NCBI RefSeq assembly: GCF_018617385.1
Contig: NZ_JACSKA010000001.1
Coordinates: 1,116,001 to 1,180,000 of the forward strand
Source: Exiguobacterium sp018617385
GTDB taxonomy: Bacteria > Bacillota > Bacilli > Exiguobacteriales > Exiguobacteriaceae
DNA length: 64,000 nt
Reading direction: 5' to 3'
In this document: in pieces, positions 33,445 through 42,632 of the stretch
Layout of the letters: each line of letters starts with the position of its first letter
Position numbering within the stretch: position 1 is the stretch's first letter
The notes under the pieces: generated by a model
What the model was told of the DNA's origin: nothing
Seen by the model: only the letters and a program-made list of their open reading frames with translations
Database searches by the model: none
Program-made: the position numbers and the translations under genes

Positions 33445-35427
33445 GTGGAAACAACTACTAAAGAATTATTAGCGATTAACTCGATTCGGACGCTCTCAAT
33501 TGATGCGGTCCAAAAAGCGAACTCTGGTCACCCAGGGATGCCGATGGGCGCTGCCCCAATGGCGTTTACACTTTGGACAGATAAAATGCGTCACAACCCG
33601 AAAAACCCGAACTGGTTCAACCGTGACCGTTTCGTGCTTTCAGCGGGTCATGGATCGATGCTCTTGTATTCGCTCCTTCACTTGTCTGGCTATGATTTGT
33701 CGATGGACGATTTGAAATCATTCCGTCAAATGGACTCGAAAACACCTGGTCACCCTGAGTACCGCCACACGGCTGGGGTAGATGCGACAACGGGTCCACT
33801 TGGACAAGGGATTGCAATGGCTGTCGGGATGGCCATGGCAGAGAAACACTTAGAAGCGACTTACAACCGCGACGAGTTCAACGTCGTTGACCACTACACG
33901 TTCGGCATTTGCGGTGACGGAGACTTGATGGAAGGTGTATCTGCTGAGGCGGCTTCCCTTGCAGGTCACTTGAAACTTGGTAAACTTGTCGTTCTTTACG
34001 ATTCAAACGACATCTCTCTCGATGGCGACCTTCATAAGTCATTCTCTGAAAGCGTAGAAGACCGATTCAACGCTTACGGATGGCAAGTTATTCGTGTCGA
34101 AGACGGAACGGACATCGATTCAATCGCAAAAGCGATTGATGCTGCGAAAGCAGAGACGTCGAAGCCGACATTGATCGAAGTCAAAACGGTCATCGGATTC
34201 GGTTCACCGAACAAGTCGGGTAAATCGGCATCACACGGTGCGCCACTTGGAGACGCTGAAATCGAATTGACGAAACAGTTCTACAAATGGGAAGGCGAGT
34301 CATTCTACGTTCCAAACGAAGTATATGACTTATTCAACGAGAAAGTTGTCGAGCCTGGTGCGAAATATGAGTCAGACTGGAACGAACTCGTTGAAGCGTA
34401 TAAAGCGGCACACCCTGAGCTCGGAGCACAGTTCGAGCGTGCGATGAACAATGAGCTTCCTGAAGGTTGGGATAGTGAGTTGCCGACATTCGAAATCGGT
34501 TCGAAAAAAGCAACACGTCAAACGAGCGGTGAAGTGTTAAACGCAATCGCAAAAGCAGTACCGACACTCTTCGGTGGGTCGGCTGACCTTGCCGGATCGA
34601 ACAACTCGATGATCAAAGGTGCGGCAGACTTCGATGAAGATCCAGCTGGCCGTAACATCTGGTTCGGTGTTCGTGAGTTCGCGATGGCAGCAGCTGTGAA
34701 CGGTATGGCCCTTCACGGTGGTGTCCTTCCTTACGGTGCGACGTTCTTCGTCTTCTCGGATTACCTCCGTCCTGCAGTCCGTCTCGCAGCACTTATGGGA
34801 CTTCCATCGACATTCATCTTGACGCACGACTCAATCGCAGTCGGTGAAGATGGCCCAACGCACGAGCCGGTCGAACATTTGATGAGCTTCCGTGCGATGC
34901 CGAACCTCTCTGTTCTTCGTCCTGCTGACGGCAAAGAAACGATTGCAGCTTGGAAACAAGCAGTGACATCGAAAACGACTCCTTCACTTCTCGTCTTGAC
35001 TCGTCAAGCGTTACCAGAACTCGAAGGTACATCTATTGAAACGGCAGCAAAAGGTGCTTACGTCGTTGCAGGTGAATCGAAGGATGCAGACGTTCTCTTG
35101 CTCGGTACAGGTTCTGAAGTACACGTTCTCGTTGAAGCGCGTGAACAGCTCGCGTCAGAAGGCGTGAAAGCGGCAGTCGTCTCGATGCCATCATGGGAAC
35201 TCTTCGAAGCGCAATCTGCAGAGTACAAAGAATCTGTTCTTCCATCTTCAGTCACGAAACGTGTATCACTTGAAGCGGGTGCGACACTTGGATGGTACAA
35301 ATATGTAGGATTCGGTGGTAAAGTGCTCGGAATCGACAAGTTCGGAGCATCTGCACCTGGAGACCTCCTCATGAAAGAATACGGCATGTCAGTCGACAAC
35401 GTCGTCAATGCAGTAAAATCACTTTAA
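33445..35427 (+). CDS. tkt: Transketolase
   Basis: About 660 residues from GTG 33445. It moves two-carbon ketol units in the pentose phosphate pathway, using thiamine diphosphate. Motifs: ANSGHPGMPMGAAPM, HTAGVDATTGPLGQG, the TPP motif GDGDLMEG with YDSNDISLDG, and HDSIAVGEDGPTHEPVEHL. GTG 33445 is preferred over ATG 33436 because GAGAGG touches that ATG directly but lies 9 bases before the GTG; the difference is three residues. The ynzC-tkt-yneF order is as in Bacillus. Confidence 0.96.
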   Translation: METTTKELLAINSIRTLSIDAVQKANSGHPGMPMGAAPMAFTLWTDKMRHNPKNPNWFNRDRFVLSAGHGSMLLYSLLHLSGYDLSMDDLKSFRQMDSKTPGHPEYRHTAGVDATTGPLGQGIAMAVGMAMAEKHLEATYNRDEFNVVDHYTFGICGDGDLMEGVSAEAASLAGHLKLGKLVVLYDSNDISLDGDLHKSFSESVEDRFNAYGWQVIRVEDGTDIDSIAKAIDAAKAETSKPTLIEVKTVIGFGSPNKSGKSASHGAPLGDAEIELTKQFYKWEGESFYVPNEVYDLFNEKVVEPGAKYESDWNELVEAYKAAHPELGAQFERAMNNELPEGWDSELPTFEIGSKKATRQTSGEVLNAIAKAVPTLFGGSADLAGSNNSMIKGAADFDEDPAGRNIWFGVREFAMAAAVNGMALHGGVLPYGATFFVFSDYLRPAVRLAALMGLPSTFILTHDSIAVGEDGPTHEPVEHLMSFRAMPNLSVLRPADGKETIAAWKQAVTSKTTPSLLVLTRQALPELEGTSIETAAKGAYVVAGESKDADVLLLGTGSEVHVLVEAREQLASEGVKAAVVSMPSWELFEAQSAEYKESVLPSSVTKRVSLEAGATLGWYKYVGFGGKVLGIDKFGASAPGDLLMKEYGMSVDNVVNAVKSL

Positions 35428-35444
35428 TCTCTAGTTAGATTGTT

Positions 35445-35477
35445 GTGACGGCCAATCGTCTGGCCGTCACTTTTTTT
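35445..35477 (+). terminator. Rho-independent terminator after tkt
   Basis: Perfect 10-bp stem GTGACGGCCA / TGGCCGTCAC with loop ATCGTC and seven T. Confidence 0.92.
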
Positions 35478-35552
35478 CTGGACGACTAGCGAAGTTGTTC
35501 AATTTAGTGTATAGTAAAAAACGATGTTTCATATGGTAGAGGAGGTAAAGCC

Positions 35553-35786
35553 TTGAGTACATTATTCTGGATTCTTCTTGTCGTGGCAGCACTCATCGGG
35601 GGTATCGCGATTGGATTCTTTATCGCGCGTAAATACATGATGAACTACCTTGAACAGAACCCGCCAATCAATGAAGATATGATTCGTACGTTGATGATGC
35701 AGATGGGTCAAAAGCCATCACAGAAGAAAGTCAACCAAGTGATGCGCGCCATGAACGTGCAGATGAAAAACGAAAAGAAATCATAA
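35553..35786 (+). CDS. yneF: UPF0154 family membrane protein YneF
   Basis: 77 residues. One N-terminal transmembrane helix ([22 protein letters not shown]), then the conserved [24 protein letters not shown]. Function unknown; found across Firmicutes next to tkt. The start codon is TTG 35553, supported by AGAGGAGG seven bases upstream. Single-gene unit between two terminators. Confidence 0.93.
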
Positions 35787-35795
35787 TCAATCACG

Positions 35796-35826
35796 AAAGC
35801 ACTTCGGTTCCCGAAGTGCTTTTTTG
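35796..35826 (+). terminator. Rho-independent terminator after yneF
   Basis: Perfect 12-bp stem AAAGCACTTCGG / CCGAAGTGCTTT with loop TTC and a T-run. Confidence 0.92.
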
Positions 35827-35911
35827 TTTCCTCTTTTTGTTAGACAATCGAACAAACTTTCGCTACGATTAATGAATAATCTTCATCTAAAGACAAAGGG
35901 GGGCGTTTCAC

Positions 35912-37666
35912 ATTCGTGTATTCAAACAATTATCTTGGTTTTTGCGTCTTGAGTGGAAGACGTATGCGCTCGGCATCGTCTTACTGATCTTCGTGGCTGG
36001 TCTAGAACTGATTCCACCACGCATCATCGGACGGATTGTCGATGAGATCAACCGTGGTTCGCTTTCGTCCGACACACTCTGGCTATTATTAGGGGGACTT
36101 GCCGCTGTTGGAATTGGAAACTATATCGCCCGCTTCTTTTGGCGCTATTTTATCTTCGGCGCATCGATTCGTCTAGGAAGAATGCTTCGCAGCCAACTAT
36201 ATCGGCATTTCACAGATCTTGATCAGCGATTTTATAAAAAGTCACGGGTCGGTGATTTGATGGCCCATGCGACAAATGATGTACAAGCCGTATCGATGAC
36301 GGCCGGTGCGGGGATTTTAACACTCGTCGATAGCGTGACACTTGGGACGTTCGTCATCATCACGATGATTACAACGATCAGTTGGAAATTGACGCTCGTT
36401 GCCTTACTACCGTTACCAATCATGGTCGCTTTGACGACGCGATATGGAAAGATGTTACATAGCCGATTCGGGGTCGCCCAAGCGGCATTTTCAGAATTGA
36501 ATGACAAAGTGCAAGAAAGTGTTAGTGGCGTCCGTGTCTTAAAATCGACGGGGGAAGTCGGTCGGGACGTGGAATCGTTTGAGAATTTATCGAGTGAAGT
36601 CATGGCCAAAAACGTACGAGTCGCGAAGATTGATGCCTTATACGACCCGACCATCTTCGGAATTGTCGGATTGTCTTATATCCTTTCGGTCGGGTATGGA
36701 GCCGTCTTGATTGAACAAGGAGAATTGACGATTGGACAGATCGTCAGCTTCACAGCTTATTTGGCACTGTTGACATGGCCAATGTTAGCCTTTGGATGGT
36801 TGTTCAACATCGTGGAGCGTGGACGTGCGTCTTACGACCGGATTGAGCGGATGCTCGCCGTCAAACCTGAGATTCAAGACGACCGCATGGCTGCGACGAC
36901 GCTTTCTCATTCAGAGGTGGAAGTTGATATTCGAAACTTCGCCTATGACGAGACCGCTGTGCTCCACAATGTTCATTTTCGGATTGAGCGTGGAAAAACC
37001 ATCGGGATTGTCGGTAGAACAGGTGCAGGGAAGACAACGATTGTCCGTCTGTTGACACGTGAGTATGACGTGAAAGATGGAAAGATTAAAATTGGCGGGA
37101 TCAACATCCGCCAAGTGAAAAAGTCACTTCTGATGGATAAGATTGCGGTCGTGCCGCAAGATCACTTCTTGTTCTCGGATTCGATTGCGAACAATATCGC
37201 GTTCGGAAGACCCGATGCGAGCATGGAAGAAATCATCGAAGCGGCTAAGGTCGCTGAGGTGCATGAAGATATCGTCCGTCTTCCGGAAGGCTATGCGACA
37301 CTCGTCGGTGAACGCGGGGTCACATTATCAGGTGGCCAGAAACAGCGGATTTCCATCGCACGGGCGCTCATGACAGCGGCTGATGTCTTGATATTAGATG
37401 ATGCATTATCTGCGGTCGATGCGAAAACGGAAGAGTCGATTATCGAGCATTTTCGAGTCGGCAATCCAGACCAGGCGCGCGTCATTGTCGCCCATCGACT
37501 TTCCGCCGTGGAACATGCTGATGAGATTCTCGTGATTGAGGACGGAAATATCATTCAGCGAGGTCGTCATGAGGCATTGCTTCAGGAGTCAGGCTGGTAT
37601 CGAGAGACATATGATCGTCAGCAACTTGAAGCGATTGTAGAAGGGGGTGGACACGATGAAACATGA
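35912..37666 (+). CDS. ABC exporter half, BmrC/YheI-like subunit with apparent AUU start
   Basis: About 584 residues if started at ATT 35912, which sits 8 bases after a GGGGGG Shine-Dalgarno stretch. Translation from there (IRVFKQLSWFLRLEW) gives the N-terminus expected of the family, whereas the first usual codon, TTG 35942, would cut it and has no ribosome site. Six transmembrane helices precede the ATPase domain with Walker A GRTGAGKTT, signature LSGGQKQR and Walker B ILDDALSAVD. The catalytic Glu is Asp, as in the degenerate half of heterodimeric exporters such as BmrCD/LmrCD. It overlaps its partner by 11 bases. Confidence 0.85.
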   Translation: MRVFKQLSWFLRLEWKTYALGIVLLIFVAGLELIPPRIIGRIVDEINRGSLSSDTLWLLLGGLAAVGIGNYIARFFWRYFIFGASIRLGRMLRSQLYRHFTDLDQRFYKKSRVGDLMAHATNDVQAVSMTAGAGILTLVDSVTLGTFVIITMITTISWKLTLVALLPLPIMVALTTRYGKMLHSRFGVAQAAFSELNDKVQESVSGVRVLKSTGEVGRDVESFENLSSEVMAKNVRVAKIDALYDPTIFGIVGLSYILSVGYGAVLIEQGELTIGQIVSFTAYLALLTWPMLAFGWLFNIVERGRASYDRIERMLAVKPEIQDDRMAATTLSHSEVEVDIRNFAYDETAVLHNVHFRIERGKTIGIVGRTGAGKTTIVRLLTREYDVKDGKIKIGGINIRQVKKSLLMDKIAVVPQDHFLFSDSIANNIAFGRPDASMEEIIEAAKVAEVHEDIVRLPEGYATLVGERGVTLSGGQKQRISIARALMTAADVLILDDALSAVDAKTEESIIEHFRVGNPDQARVIVAHRLSAVEHADEILVIEDGNIIQRGRHEALLQESGWYRETYDRQQLEAIVEGGGHDET

Positions 37667-39419
37667 TGTCCAAGAATGGCAAGTCATCAAGCGACTGCTC
37701 AGTTACGCGAAACGGTATGGTAAACCGCTCAGTGTCGCCTTCGTATTTCTCTTGATTGCGACAGGTGCAAAGTTGGCAGGGCCGTTTCTAATCAAAGTGT
37801 TCATCGATGAATTCGTCACACCGGGTGTCTATCCAACGAACTGGGTCATCGCTCTCTTCGCCGTCTATATGGTTCTTCACGTATCTGCAATCGTGTTTGA
37901 TTATCTACAATCGATTTCGTTTCAAAAGATTGCGCTGAAGATTGTTCAAAATATTCGGATGGATATTTTCCGCCACGTCATGGGGATGCGGCTCGCTTAT
38001 TTTGACCGTACACCAGCGGGCGTCCTTGTATCGCGTATTACGAACGATACGGAGGCGGTGAAAGAGCTCTATGTCGGAGTGATGAGTACGTTCGTTCAGT
38101 CCGCTGTTCAGTTGATCGGGACGTATATTTTCCTCTACATTTTAGAGCCGCCGCTCGCGACGATGGGGCTCATCTTATTGCCTCTCTTTTGGCTCATCAT
38201 TTGGGCGTATCGTCGTTTCTCGACGAAATATTTCGCACAAGTCCGGGATTTGTTGTCACAACTCAACGCCCAGTTGAACGAATCCATCAACGGGATGGGC
38301 ATCATTCAACAATTTCGTCAAGAAGAGCGTCTCATCCGTCAGTTCGAAGAGACGAACGAAGCGCATCAGGAGGCACGATATCGGAACTTAAAACTCGATA
38401 GCATGTTGCTACGCCCAATCATCGAACTCCTTCTTGCCTTCTCCATCATCGGTCTGCTCGGTTATTACGGGGTGCTCTCCATGAGTGAACAAGTTCAAGT
38501 AGGGGTCGTGTATGCTTTCATCAGCTATATTGAACGTATTTTCCGTCCCGTGCTTGATATCATGCAACGATTGAGCGAATTTCAACAAGCCGTCGTATCG
38601 GCGGACCGTGTCTTCAAAATTTTAGATACGGATGAACCGGCTCCAGGTAAACAGATGCCTGGTGAAGCACGAATCACTGATGGGGAAGTTCGGTTCGAAA
38701 ATGTGACGTTCAGTTACGACGGAGAAGTTGACGTGTTGAAACAGATTTCTTTCGTGGCGAAACCTGGTGAGACGGTAGCGCTCGTTGGTCATACAGGGAG
38801 CGGTAAAAGTTCGATCATCAATTTGTTGACCCGTTTTTACCCATATGAATCTGGTCGCATCACGATTGACGGGCAACCGCTCGAACAGTTCGAGGAGCAA
38901 GAGCTTCGTCATCAGGTCGGACTTGTCCTACAAGACCCATTCTTATTCACGGGAACAATTGAAGAGAATTTGAAGCTGTTCAATCCGGACATCGATTCTG
39001 AGCGCGCGCGTGAAGCTGCTGAATTCGTCCAAGCGCATACATTCATTGAAAAGTTGGATGCTGGCTATGGCCATGTCGTCGGAGAGCGTGGAGCGACGTT
39101 CTCAAGCGGGGAGCGTCAATTGCTCGCTTTTGCTCGTACGGTCGCACGTAATCCAAAGGTGCTTATTCTCGATGAAGCGACAAGTTCTATCGATACCGAA
39201 ACAGAAGAGCGTGTACAGACTGCGCTCGATCGGATGCGTCGGGGTCGGACGACGATTGCAATCGCTCACCGCCTGTCGACGATTCAAGATGCAGATTTGA
39301 TATTGGTCTTGCATCGCGGTGAAATCGTAGAGCGTGGCAATCATCAACAGTTATTGAAACAAGACGGACTGTACAAAAAGATGTATGAACTGCAATCCGG
39401 ACAACGTCTGATGTCTTGA
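37656..39419 (+). CDS. ABC exporter half, partner subunit (BmrD/YheH-like)
   Basis: 587 residues from ATG 37656, preceded by AAGGGGGTGG and overlapping the upstream gene. Six transmembrane helices come first, then an ATPase domain with Walker A GHTGSGKSS, an altered signature FSSGERQL, and a canonical Walker B ILDEATSSID. The altered signature here and the Asp in the partner would form the degenerate site, while partner signature and this Walker B form the active one. The pair is predicted to be a heterodimeric multidrug or lipid exporter; the substrate is unknown. It is shorter than BmrD, which carries an extra insertion. Confidence 0.87.
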   Translation: MKHDVQEWQVIKRLLSYAKRYGKPLSVAFVFLLIATGAKLAGPFLIKVFIDEFVTPGVYPTNWVIALFAVYMVLHVSAIVFDYLQSISFQKIALKIVQNIRMDIFRHVMGMRLAYFDRTPAGVLVSRITNDTEAVKELYVGVMSTFVQSAVQLIGTYIFLYILEPPLATMGLILLPLFWLIIWAYRRFSTKYFAQVRDLLSQLNAQLNESINGMGIIQQFRQEERLIRQFEETNEAHQEARYRNLKLDSMLLRPIIELLLAFSIIGLLGYYGVLSMSEQVQVGVVYAFISYIERIFRPVLDIMQRLSEFQQAVVSADRVFKILDTDEPAPGKQMPGEARITDGEVRFENVTFSYDGEVDVLKQISFVAKPGETVALVGHTGSGKSSIINLLTRFYPYESGRITIDGQPLEQFEEQELRHQVGLVLQDPFLFTGTIEENLKLFNPDIDSERAREAAEFVQAHTFIEKLDAGYGHVVGERGATFSSGERQLLAFARTVARNPKVLILDEATSSIDTETEERVQTALDRMRRGRTTIAIAHRLSTIQDADLILVLHRGEIVERGNHQQLLKQDGLYKKMYELQSGQRLMS

Positions 39420-39424
39420 TTTGG

Positions 39425-39453
39425 AAAGGATACCTATTCAGGTGTCCTTTTTT
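39425..39453 (+). terminator. Terminator after ABC exporter operon
   Basis: Imperfect stem AAAGGA-T-ACC / GGT-G-TCCTTT followed by a T-run. Confidence 0.75.
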
Positions 39454-39459
39454 CCATGG

Positions 39460-39487
39460 AAAAAGCTCGTCACACAAGGTGACGAGC
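39460..39487 (-). terminator. Terminator of the Spo0E-like gene
   Basis: Arms GCTCGTCAC / GTGACGAGC with an A-run at 39460-39464, T on the minus strand. Confidence 0.8.
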
Positions 39488-39496
39488 CGTCAAGTT

Positions 39497-39679
39497 TCAA
39501 GAATGAAGTTGCTCTTTATTATGCTTTGATAGGACATGACGAGTGATTAGAGAGTCAAGTTCTTGGCTTACTGAAATGACTTCAGGTGAGGTCCAAGAAT
39601 GCTTTGACGCGATTTTATACAGTTCATCACGTTTTTGTTCAATGGCCTGGTGTAGTGTATCTGCTGCGGTGACTGCCAC
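39497..39679 (-). CDS. Spo0E-family aspartyl-phosphate phosphatase-like protein
   Basis: 60 residues from GTG 39679, chosen because GGGGGA lies just upstream; a longer 80-residue frame to 39739 has its ribosome site touching the start. The family helix-turn-helix hairpin is visible: AIEQKRDELYKIA, then VISVSQELDSLI with the SQELD signature. Family members dephosphorylate Spo0A~P in Bacillus. In a host without sporulation it may act on another phospho-Asp protein. Single gene, own terminator. Confidence 0.85.
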   Translation of the reverse strand: MAVTAADTLHQAIEQKRDELYKIASKHSWTSPEVISVSQELDSLITRHVLSKHNKEQLHS

Positions 39680-39867
39680 GTTCGTTCCCCCATCATGTAA
39701 ATTAGAATTTTGTGAACTGGAATATCCAAATCTTAGCACCTCCGTTTACAGATGACAAGTTTCATTTCCATTTCAAAAATTACAAAATGATGTTGAGGTT
39801 TGAAAGAAAAGATTCGAGCAATTTAAATAGGATTTCGCTATAATGGTCGTGAAAGGTGGAAATCGTC

Positions 39868-40566
39868 ATGGAAGTCACATTATGGCTCGCATTTGGGGCG
39901 GGCGTCTTATCGTTCTTGTCACCATGTACGCTCCCGTTGTATCCGGTCTTTCTCTCGTATATCACTGGGGTTTCCGTATCTGAGTTAAAAAATGAAGGAT
40001 TAAAACAGCGTACAGCTTGGTTCCACACATTTTCGTTCTTATTCGGTTTTTCGATTGTCTTTCTTGTGCTAGGGTTGTCGACTTCGTTGATCGCAGACGT
40101 CTTCATCCAATACAAGGACAGTCTACGCATGTTCGGCGCCATTTTGATTTTCGTGTTCGGCGTCTTTTTGGCGGGCTTATGGCAACCGCAATTTATGATG
40201 CGTGAAAAGAAAATGGATATTGGCGAACGAAAGAGCGGTTATTTTGGAACCGTTTTAATTGGTATTGGATTTGCGGCCGGTTGGACACCGTGTACAGGTC
40301 CGATTTTAGCTGGTGTGATCGCACTAGCCGCTACGAACCCGAGTCAAGGACTCGGCTATATGTTGGCGTATGTCATCGGGTTTGCGATTCCATTTTTGGT
40401 GATGGTCGCATTCGTTGGCAAGATCAAGTACTTAGCACGCAACAGTGCAAAAGTGGCAAAAGTCGGAGGCTATTTGATGATGGCGTTCGGCGTACTATTA
40501 TATTTTGACGGAATGAATCGGTTCGCTGCATGGATGAGCGAGCTTGTCGGATTCACCGGATTTTAA
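39868..40566 (+). CDS. ccdA: Cytochrome c biogenesis protein CcdA
   Basis: 232 residues with six transmembrane helices. It passes reducing power across the membrane to c-type cytochrome maturation. The two redox cysteines are in SFLSPCTLPLYP and AGWTPCTGPIL. ATG 39868 is preferred to GTG 39856 because GGTGG is well spaced to it. A TATAAT element lies at 39839-39844. ccdC follows after 13 bp; the B. subtilis gene between them, yneI, is missing. Confidence 0.95.
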   Translation: MEVTLWLAFGAGVLSFLSPCTLPLYPVFLSYITGVSVSELKNEGLKQRTAWFHTFSFLFGFSIVFLVLGLSTSLIADVFIQYKDSLRMFGAILIFVFGVFLAGLWQPQFMMREKKMDIGERKSGYFGTVLIGIGFAAGWTPCTGPILAGVIALAATNPSQGLGYMLAYVIGFAIPFLVMVAFVGKIKYLARNSAKVAKVGGYLMMAFGVLLYFDGMNRFAAWMSELVGFTGF

Positions 40567-40579
40567 GGGGTTGACCGAG

Positions 40580-41038
40580 ATGTCAATGTTATGGGGGTCG
40601 ACTCTCGTCGCGTTGTTAATGGGTATCGTAGCGAGCTTTGTTCGTGTAAAAGCATCGGCAAAGCCGACGAATGCGAAGAAAATTTTAATCCCACCACTTG
40701 CGATGACGACCGGGATGATTCAGTTTTTGATTCCTGCTTTTCGCTTGTCATGGGTCGAAGTGGCTGAGGCTCTTGCAGTCGGGCTCATCTTCAGTCTGTT
40801 TTTGATTAAGACATCAAACTTTGAAAAACGGGACGGCGAAGTGTATCTCTCACGATCGAAAGCATTTTTCGTGGTCGTGTTCGCACTCCTTGCCATTCGT
40901 ACAGCAATGAAGGTTTGGGTCGGTCATGAGGTCGATCTCTTCTCGACCGGCGGATTGTTTTATTTGATTGCTTGGGGGATGATTGTCCCGTGGCGAATCG
41001 CCATGTATCAAAAATATAAACGAATCGCAATCACGTAA
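40580..41038 (+). CDS. ccdC: CcdC-family membrane protein
   Basis: 152 residues with about five hydrophobic helices, matching the CcdC (DUF1453) family. The Arg-rich loop RVKASAKPTNAKKILIPPLAM and the C-terminal GMIVPWRIAMYQKYKR are characteristic. In Bacillus the gene follows ccdA but is not essential for cytochrome c. ATG 40580 follows AAGGGG. A bidirectional terminator separates it from the acetate symporter. Confidence 0.88.
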   Translation: MSMLWGSTLVALLMGIVASFVRVKASAKPTNAKKILIPPLAMTTGMIQFLIPAFRLSWVEVAEALAVGLIFSLFLIKTSNFEKRDGEVYLSRSKAFFVVVFALLAIRTAMKVWVGHEVDLFSTGGLFYLIAWGMIVPWRIAMYQKYKRIAIT

Positions 41039-41070
41039 AAATGGAGTGGCGTTGAGCCACTCCATTTTTT
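41037..41070. terminator. Bidirectional terminator between ccdC and symporter
   Basis: Stem AAAATGGAGTGGC / GCCACTCCATTTT with loop GTTGA; A-run on one side, T-run on the other. Confidence 0.9.
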
Positions 41071-41072
41071 AT

Positions 41073-42632
41073 TTAGTCTGCTTTCGTGGCAGCGACTTCC
41101 GTCTCCGAGTCGATTCCAGTGTTCGCCTTGACGAGGACGCGTTCATAGTTTCCTGCTGCTTCATCCGATTTCGTGACCAGTGTACCAATCACGGCAGCGA
41201 TGAAACCGAGGGGGATTGATACAATCCCGGGATTGGATAGTGGGAATAGGGCTTCACCGACAAAGATGGCCGAACCGTCCGGAGCCCAAAGGTTCGGGCT
41301 GAGTGCGACTAGAATCAGTGAGGAGAACAAACCGACGACCATTCCCCAAATCGCGCCTCCTGTATTAAAGCGTCTCCAGAAAATCGTAAAGAGAATCACA
41401 GGTAAGTTCGCACTCGCCGCAACGGCGAAGGCGAGCGAGACAAGAAACGCAACGTTCATCGACTGGGCGAAAAAAGCTAGTCCCATTGAGACGAGGGCGA
41501 CCGCAACTGAAGCGATTCGCGCGGCTTTCACTTGTTCAGTTTCTGTCGCTTCCCCTTTACGAATGATATGTCCGTAGAAGTCATGGGCGAAGGCGGAAGC
41601 GGCTGACAGTACGAGTCCTGCTACAACGGCAAGAATTGTCGCGAACGCGATTGCGGCAACGAAAGCGAACAAGAGGTCACCACCGAGCACTTGCGCGAGA
41701 AGAGGGGCCGCCATGTTGCCGGCTGGGTTTGCGGCGAGAATGGCATCACGTCCGACGAATGCTGCGGCACCGAAACCTAGGAATATGGTCAAGATATAAA
41801 ATGCACCGATGATCCATGTCGCATAGACGACGGATTGCCGAGCAGTCGGTGCGTCTTTGACGGTGAAGAAGCGAATCAGAATATGAGGGAGCCCTGCCGT
41901 ACCGAGCACGAGCGCCATGTTTAATGAGATAGTATCGAGCGGTAGCTTGAATTTATTCCCTGGGTTCAAGAAGTCACTTCCGAGTGGGGTCGCTTTGCTG
42001 ACTTCATTGAACATTGTCGTGACGGAGAAATCAAAACGAGCGAACACGAGAAATGAGATGATTGCCGTCCCAATCATTAAAAGTACGGCTTTCGTGATTT
42101 GTACCCAAGAAGTGGCCGTCATGCCACCGAAAACGACGTAGACCGTCATCAAGATACCGACGACGACGACACTTGTCGTATAAGGGATTCCGAGTAACAA
42201 TTCAATCAGAGCACCCGCTCCGACGAGTTGCGCAATCATGTAGAAAATGGAGATGACAATCGCATTCATCGCAGCGACACCACGAACGCGGGGCTTGTTG
42301 AAACGTGCCGCGATCATATCTGCCATCGTATATTTCCCAAGATTACGTAATGGTTCGGCGACGAGATAGAGGACCACGAGGTAGGCGACGAGGAAACCGA
42401 TAGAATAGAAAAATCCATCGAATCCCGCGAGCGCGATCATGCCCGCAATTCCGAGAAACGATGCGGCAGACATATAGTCCCCTGCAATGGCAAGACCGTT
42501 TTGAAATCCGGTCAATCCACCGTCTGCCGTATAAAAGTCACTGGCAGTTTTTGTTTTTCGTGCTGCGAAGTATGTAATCACAAGTGTGAGTCCGACAATG
42601 GCGATAAAGAGGGCGATTGCGGTCCAGTTCAT
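41073..42632 (-). CDS. Sodium:solute symporter, ActP/YwcA-like (cation acetate symporter)
   Basis: 519 residues with about 13 transmembrane helices, SSS family. Signature stretches include FYTADGGLTGFQNGLAIAGD, SAASFLGIAGMIAL and the TM3 region NALGK-like RNLGKYTMADMIAARF. The partner is a DUF485 gene that overlaps its start (ATGA), the pairing seen in E. coli yjcH-actP and B. subtilis ywcB-ywcA. The likely substrate is acetate or another short carboxylate with sodium. A cre site upstream suggests repression by CcpA. Confidence 0.88.
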   Translation of the reverse strand: MNWTAIALFIAIVGLTLVITYFAARKTKTASDFYTADGGLTGFQNGLAIAGDYMSAASFLGIAGMIALAGFDGFFYSIGFLVAYLVVLYLVAEPLRNLGKYTMADMIAARFNKPRVRGVAAMNAIVISIFYMIAQLVGAGALIELLLGIPYTTSVVVVGILMTVYVVFGGMTATSWVQITKAVLLMIGTAIISFLVFARFDFSVTTMFNEVSKATPLGSDFLNPGNKFKLPLDTISLNMALVLGTAGLPHILIRFFTVKDAPTARQSVVYATWIIGAFYILTIFLGFGAAAFVGRDAILAANPAGNMAAPLLAQVLGGDLLFAFVAAIAFATILAVVAGLVLSAASAFAHDFYGHIIRKGEATETEQVKAARIASVAVALVSMGLAFFAQSMNVAFLVSLAFAVAASANLPVILFTIFWRRFNTGGAIWGMVVGLFSSLILVALSPNLWAPDGSAIFVGEALFPLSNPGIVSIPLGFIAAVIGTLVTKSDEAAGNYERVLVKANTGIDSETEVAATKAD

